A stretch of DNA of 64,000 nt from Azadirachta indica. Lineage: Eukaryota > Streptophyta > Magnoliopsida > Sapindales > Meliaceae. Every line of letters begins with the position of its first letter. Position 1 is the first letter of the stretch. The DNA is taken from positions 9,375,871 to 9,439,870 of the forward strand of contig CM040451.1 of assembly GCA_022749755.1 (NCBI GenBank), given 5' to 3'. The position numbers and the translations under genes were made by a program. The notes below the pieces were generated by a model that was not told the DNA's origin, did not search any database, and was given only the letters and a program-made list of their open reading frames with translations. Positions 60,901 to 64,000 of this stretch are shown one piece after another.

Positions 60901-63721
60901 TAAATGGAGCAAGCACCTAGAAACAATTAGAGAGAAGGATCTGGCATGTACACACCTTTAAAGATTTTCTCAAGAGCAACTGCATCGCCAAAATCAACCT
61001 TAAGCTGACCAGGTAACAATGGCCCAAAACCATGAGTAGCCTCGTTGTCACAGCTCATAGAAATGACAGCCAATGTACGACCATGGAAGCAGCCACAACA
61101 AGAAACAATGATAGCCTGCACACGACTAAGCCTCAGTAAATGACTGAAATTGGTCCTTCATAACATGACAAAGAAGTACATTTTAAAGAATGACATCTAA
61201 GTAGCCAATATAATCCTGTATTGAATCTACACCAATAAAGCAAGAACAATTACGCTATAAACATAAAAACTGAATATCAAACTTTAAAGTTTACAAATAA
61301 AAGTGAAGATTTACAATTAAATTTAGACGTAAGGAATGCCATAGCAACTGGAAGCACACATGCACTAATATAACAGACATGCCCTGTCTATGAGTTCACA
61401 TGTACTACAGTAAATACAATAGACAAGAAGAAGAATTCTGCTGACTAGCCAATAATCAAGTAAATGAAACTCAATATAACCCCATAAAGAATATTTCAAA
61501 GCATGAAAACCAAAAATATAAAATTCTCATAACAAGCATGATTATAAACAGATTCTACCTCATCTTTGGGAATGTTTTTCTTTTTATAACCCCATTTCCT
61601 AGCCAACTTCAGAGCTGTCTCCACACCTTCAGCACCAGTGTTCATTGGTAGCACCATGTCATAGCCAAACATGCTTGTAAGGCGCTCTGCAAATGCTGGA
61701 AATTTATCATTATAGAAGGCTCTAGAGCTGAGAGTGAGATTTTCTGCTTGCTCTTGCAATGCTTTCATGATCTTTGGATGACAATGTCCCTACAGTAAGA
61801 ATATACAGCTGGAAATTAAGGTCCATGTCAAATTCATTATTAAAAGAAGAGTATGAGCCAGAAGGGCTTCAAGTCCCAAAACAACAAGTATAGCAAAGAA
61901 ACAAAAGAAGTGGCAGAAACTTGTGCATTTTGTTGAGGCAAAGGCCAGAAAGATGCAGCCAATGAATCAAAAAGTGGCAGAAAGTGCAAATTCTGGGTTC
62001 ATTTCTCAAATAATCACCAAATCTGGCCAAGCTTTTAGCAAGAAAAATTGATGATGAACAAACATTTTGAAAGACACTGTTGATTCACGGAAAAGGTACA
62101 GCACCATAGCACAATCATCCCACTTTTAATACCTGATTAACTGCAGAGTAAGCTGCGAGAAAATCCAGATACTTGTTTCCCTCTGGATCCCATATAGATG
62201 ATCCCTTTGCTTGAGAGAACACAATGGGGACTGGGTGGTAGCTGCATTAGAAGCAAACATTTACTTGGTTAAGATACTTATAAGTGAAAAAAAAAAAATC
62301 CTGAAAATACAAAATATTTGCAGAAATGACAAAATCGAATGATGTTTCCGGGGTGGCTAGAAAAGATGAAAAAGAGAGAGCTACCAATTCCTCATCTATG
62401 TTTACAATATCAACTTGCACTGAATTTATTTCCACTCATAAATGAACTTCTCAAAGGAATAACACTCTAAATCACTATCAAAGCCAAACAAAATGTGACT
62501 TCAGAAGAAGCTAAAGAACTCTAAGTAGACCGAGTTACCTTCCCAAAAAGAAACTCACCAGAGCTAAGACCCAGGGGAACAAGCAGATCAAACACTCTGA
62601 TCAATGATATGTAGAGTGTCTACCACATATATACCTAGATCATGCAACACATTTCATAATCAAGTCATATTGAATATTACCATAATTCACTTTGTTATAT
62701 TTCCATGTCTACGGCACACACCTTGTGTTAACAATTCTCACTGCTCTGTCTATCTATTACTCAGGAGTATCTTACCTTGAGCTTTTGGATGGTAAAAATT
62801 GCACACCAGTCTCTTCCTTTTTAAAAGTAATATCCTTGAGAAGATTTTATACCTTAACATATCTTTTGCTTACAGTATCTTTGATAACTTAAAGCATCCA
62901 CATATGTGTTTTTTCAACTTAAATGCTCACATTTTGAATGACTTCTTCAGTTTTGATGTTCATGCATCACATGAAGGTAAACCACCATGCTGCATGCATC
63001 CTAGGGTTCATCGTACGATCCCATGGATACAGTCATTGCTCTAAGGAACTAATTAACGGATTAAAGCTCCTTTTGAAAGCCTAAATGGATAAGAATATAA
63101 CACAGAAGACAACATATATGTACACTCTGTTTGTATAGCACAAACTAAAATCTAAAATTGAGCCGTTTTTCACTTGGAAGAGAGTTGAAATTGAGATTCA
63201 AGGTTATCACTTGTATCTTTTAATCTACATATTGTACCCTGAGTTGCACGGTACAATTAATTGTCTGATCAGTTTCTAGATATCTATATTCCTCACAACT
63301 AGACCAATTAGACAGAGATAACATCTTTACAGAACCTAGAAAGGGAGAGATCAACAGATGGAAAGTGAAACCCAGAAGCCAACACGTGTAAATGAATCAG
63401 AACGTGAAAAGATAAGATTATTCTTCAATTATGAATATACATATTCAACTAAACAAACAACCCCAAAACTCAAAGACGTAGCCAACTGAGATGATCAAAA
63501 CTAGGCAGAATTAACAAAACCCAGAAACCAAATCATTGAAAAGTTACAAAACTAATATGCAGATAAGGAAGGAAAGAAACTGACTTATGGGCACTGTGTT
63601 CATATTCCAAGTTGATGAGTTGTTGAGAAGTTGAAGGAGAAGTGCCTTGAGGTTGAGCACCGTATCTCCTCCTGCAAACTCTGCTCAATAAACACTGCAC
63701 ACTTCTTCTTGTCGCTGCCAT
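57986..63721 (-). CDS. delta-OAT: Ornithine delta-aminotransferase, mitochondrial
   Basis: Ten minus-strand exons, all in phase with GT-AG introns: 63585-63721, 62133-62241, 61559-61789, 60956-61115, 60746-60801, 60440-60592, 59635-59732, 58912-58992, 58304-58537 and 57986-58148. They encode 473 residues, matching the plant enzyme's length of about 475. It is a class-III PLP aminotransferase that transfers the delta-amino group of ornithine to 2-oxoglutarate, giving glutamate semialdehyde/P5C and glutamate in mitochondria (arginine catabolism, link to proline). An Arg-rich presequence ([10 protein letters not shown]) precedes the domain. Key stretches: [40 protein letters not shown] (the Asp that contacts the PLP ring nitrogen), ILGKALGGG (Schiff-base lysine, about K286), STFGGNP and [17 protein letters not shown]. 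The C-terminal CHRC pair is typical of plant OAT. No exon is broken. The start ATG at 63721 is the first in frame after the upstream region. Confidence 0.96.
59824..60057. repeat. Near-identical tandem duplication in OAT intron 6
   Basis: Two direct copies of a 118-bp unit (59824-59941 and 59942-about 60057) inside the intron between exons 6 and 7. I see only two clear substitutions (ACCATCAT versus ACCCTCAT, TTACACT versus TTAGACT) plus small differences in the terminal A/T runs, so the duplication is recent. Confidence 0.9.
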
Positions 63722-64000
63722 TGAATTCGTAATAATTATAATATCAGATATTTCATACAAATGAAATCTTCTAAGTACGTTTTCTTTCACTTCAGTTAAC
63801 TCCAAGGATATCTTCCGAACGTTTAATGATACGAACAGAATGTTTTAATAAGTTTCCATTTTTAATAAGTTATCTGCCTCATGTTTCGTTAAGTTTACGT
63901 CATGTTGTGCTGTAAGACACATCCGAAAGCAAAATCTATGATAAGAATATCCAATCCATTTCCTAAATCTCAGTAACGTTTGAGAAGCCAACAAAGAGCA
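63722..64000 (-). other. OAT 5' UTR and proximal promoter
   Basis: Upstream of the minus-strand OAT start codon and cut by the window end. No unmistakable core promoter element is visible in these 280 bases. Confidence 0.4.

Overview
This window is nuclear DNA from a flowering plant, most likely a core eudicot. It has long AT-rich spacers full of microsatellites and inverted-repeat elements, genes split by GT-AG introns, a CC-type glutaredoxin (a land-plant class), a miR319-regulated TCP gene and a HUELLENLOS-type mitochondrial L14. The look is compatible with Citrus or another rosid tree, but I could not verify the species. I see no bacterial, viral, CRISPR or rRNA content, and I did not recognise a tRNA.

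Layout: a CC-type glutaredoxin (minus, 320-733); two inverted-repeat transposon-like elements (1581-2691 and 4125-5185); a small intronless gene of unknown function (minus, 6461-6898); about 10 kb of AT-rich spacer; a six-exon inositol transporter of the INT2 type (plus, 16742-20146); a convergent three-exon mitochondrial ribosomal protein L14, HLP type (minus, 21006-22656); about 11.5 kb of spacer with short inverted-repeat elements and a G-box pair; a TCP2/TCP24-type CIN TCP factor with a long leader and a miR319 site (plus, 36196-37623); about 9 kb of spacer; an intronless F-box gene (minus, 47079-48293); about 9.7 kb of repeat-rich spacer; and a complete ten-exon ornithine delta-aminotransferase (minus, 57986-63721). 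I rebuilt INT2, HLP and OAT exon by exon from splice sites and reading phase. All three give continuous proteins of family-typical length (577, 166 and 473 residues).

The genes are ordinary housekeeping, transport and developmental genes and do not form a pathway or operon. Their order is the most informative large-scale signal. From memory, INT2, TCP24 and an F-box gene are neighbours on Arabidopsis chromosome 1, HLP, an F-box gene and delta-OAT are neighbours on chromosome 5, and an F-box gene and TCP2 are neighbours on chromosome 4. The window therefore looks like an unfractionated version of a block that was duplicated and partly lost in Arabidopsis.

I found no convincing undescribed system. 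The best leads for a second look are the synteny pattern, two long-TIR elements, an orphan cluster of Site II promoter motifs near 8.3 kb, a repeated G-box pair near 29.5 kb with no gene beside it, the upstream reading frames in the TCP leader, and several diverged tandem duplications in the spacers.
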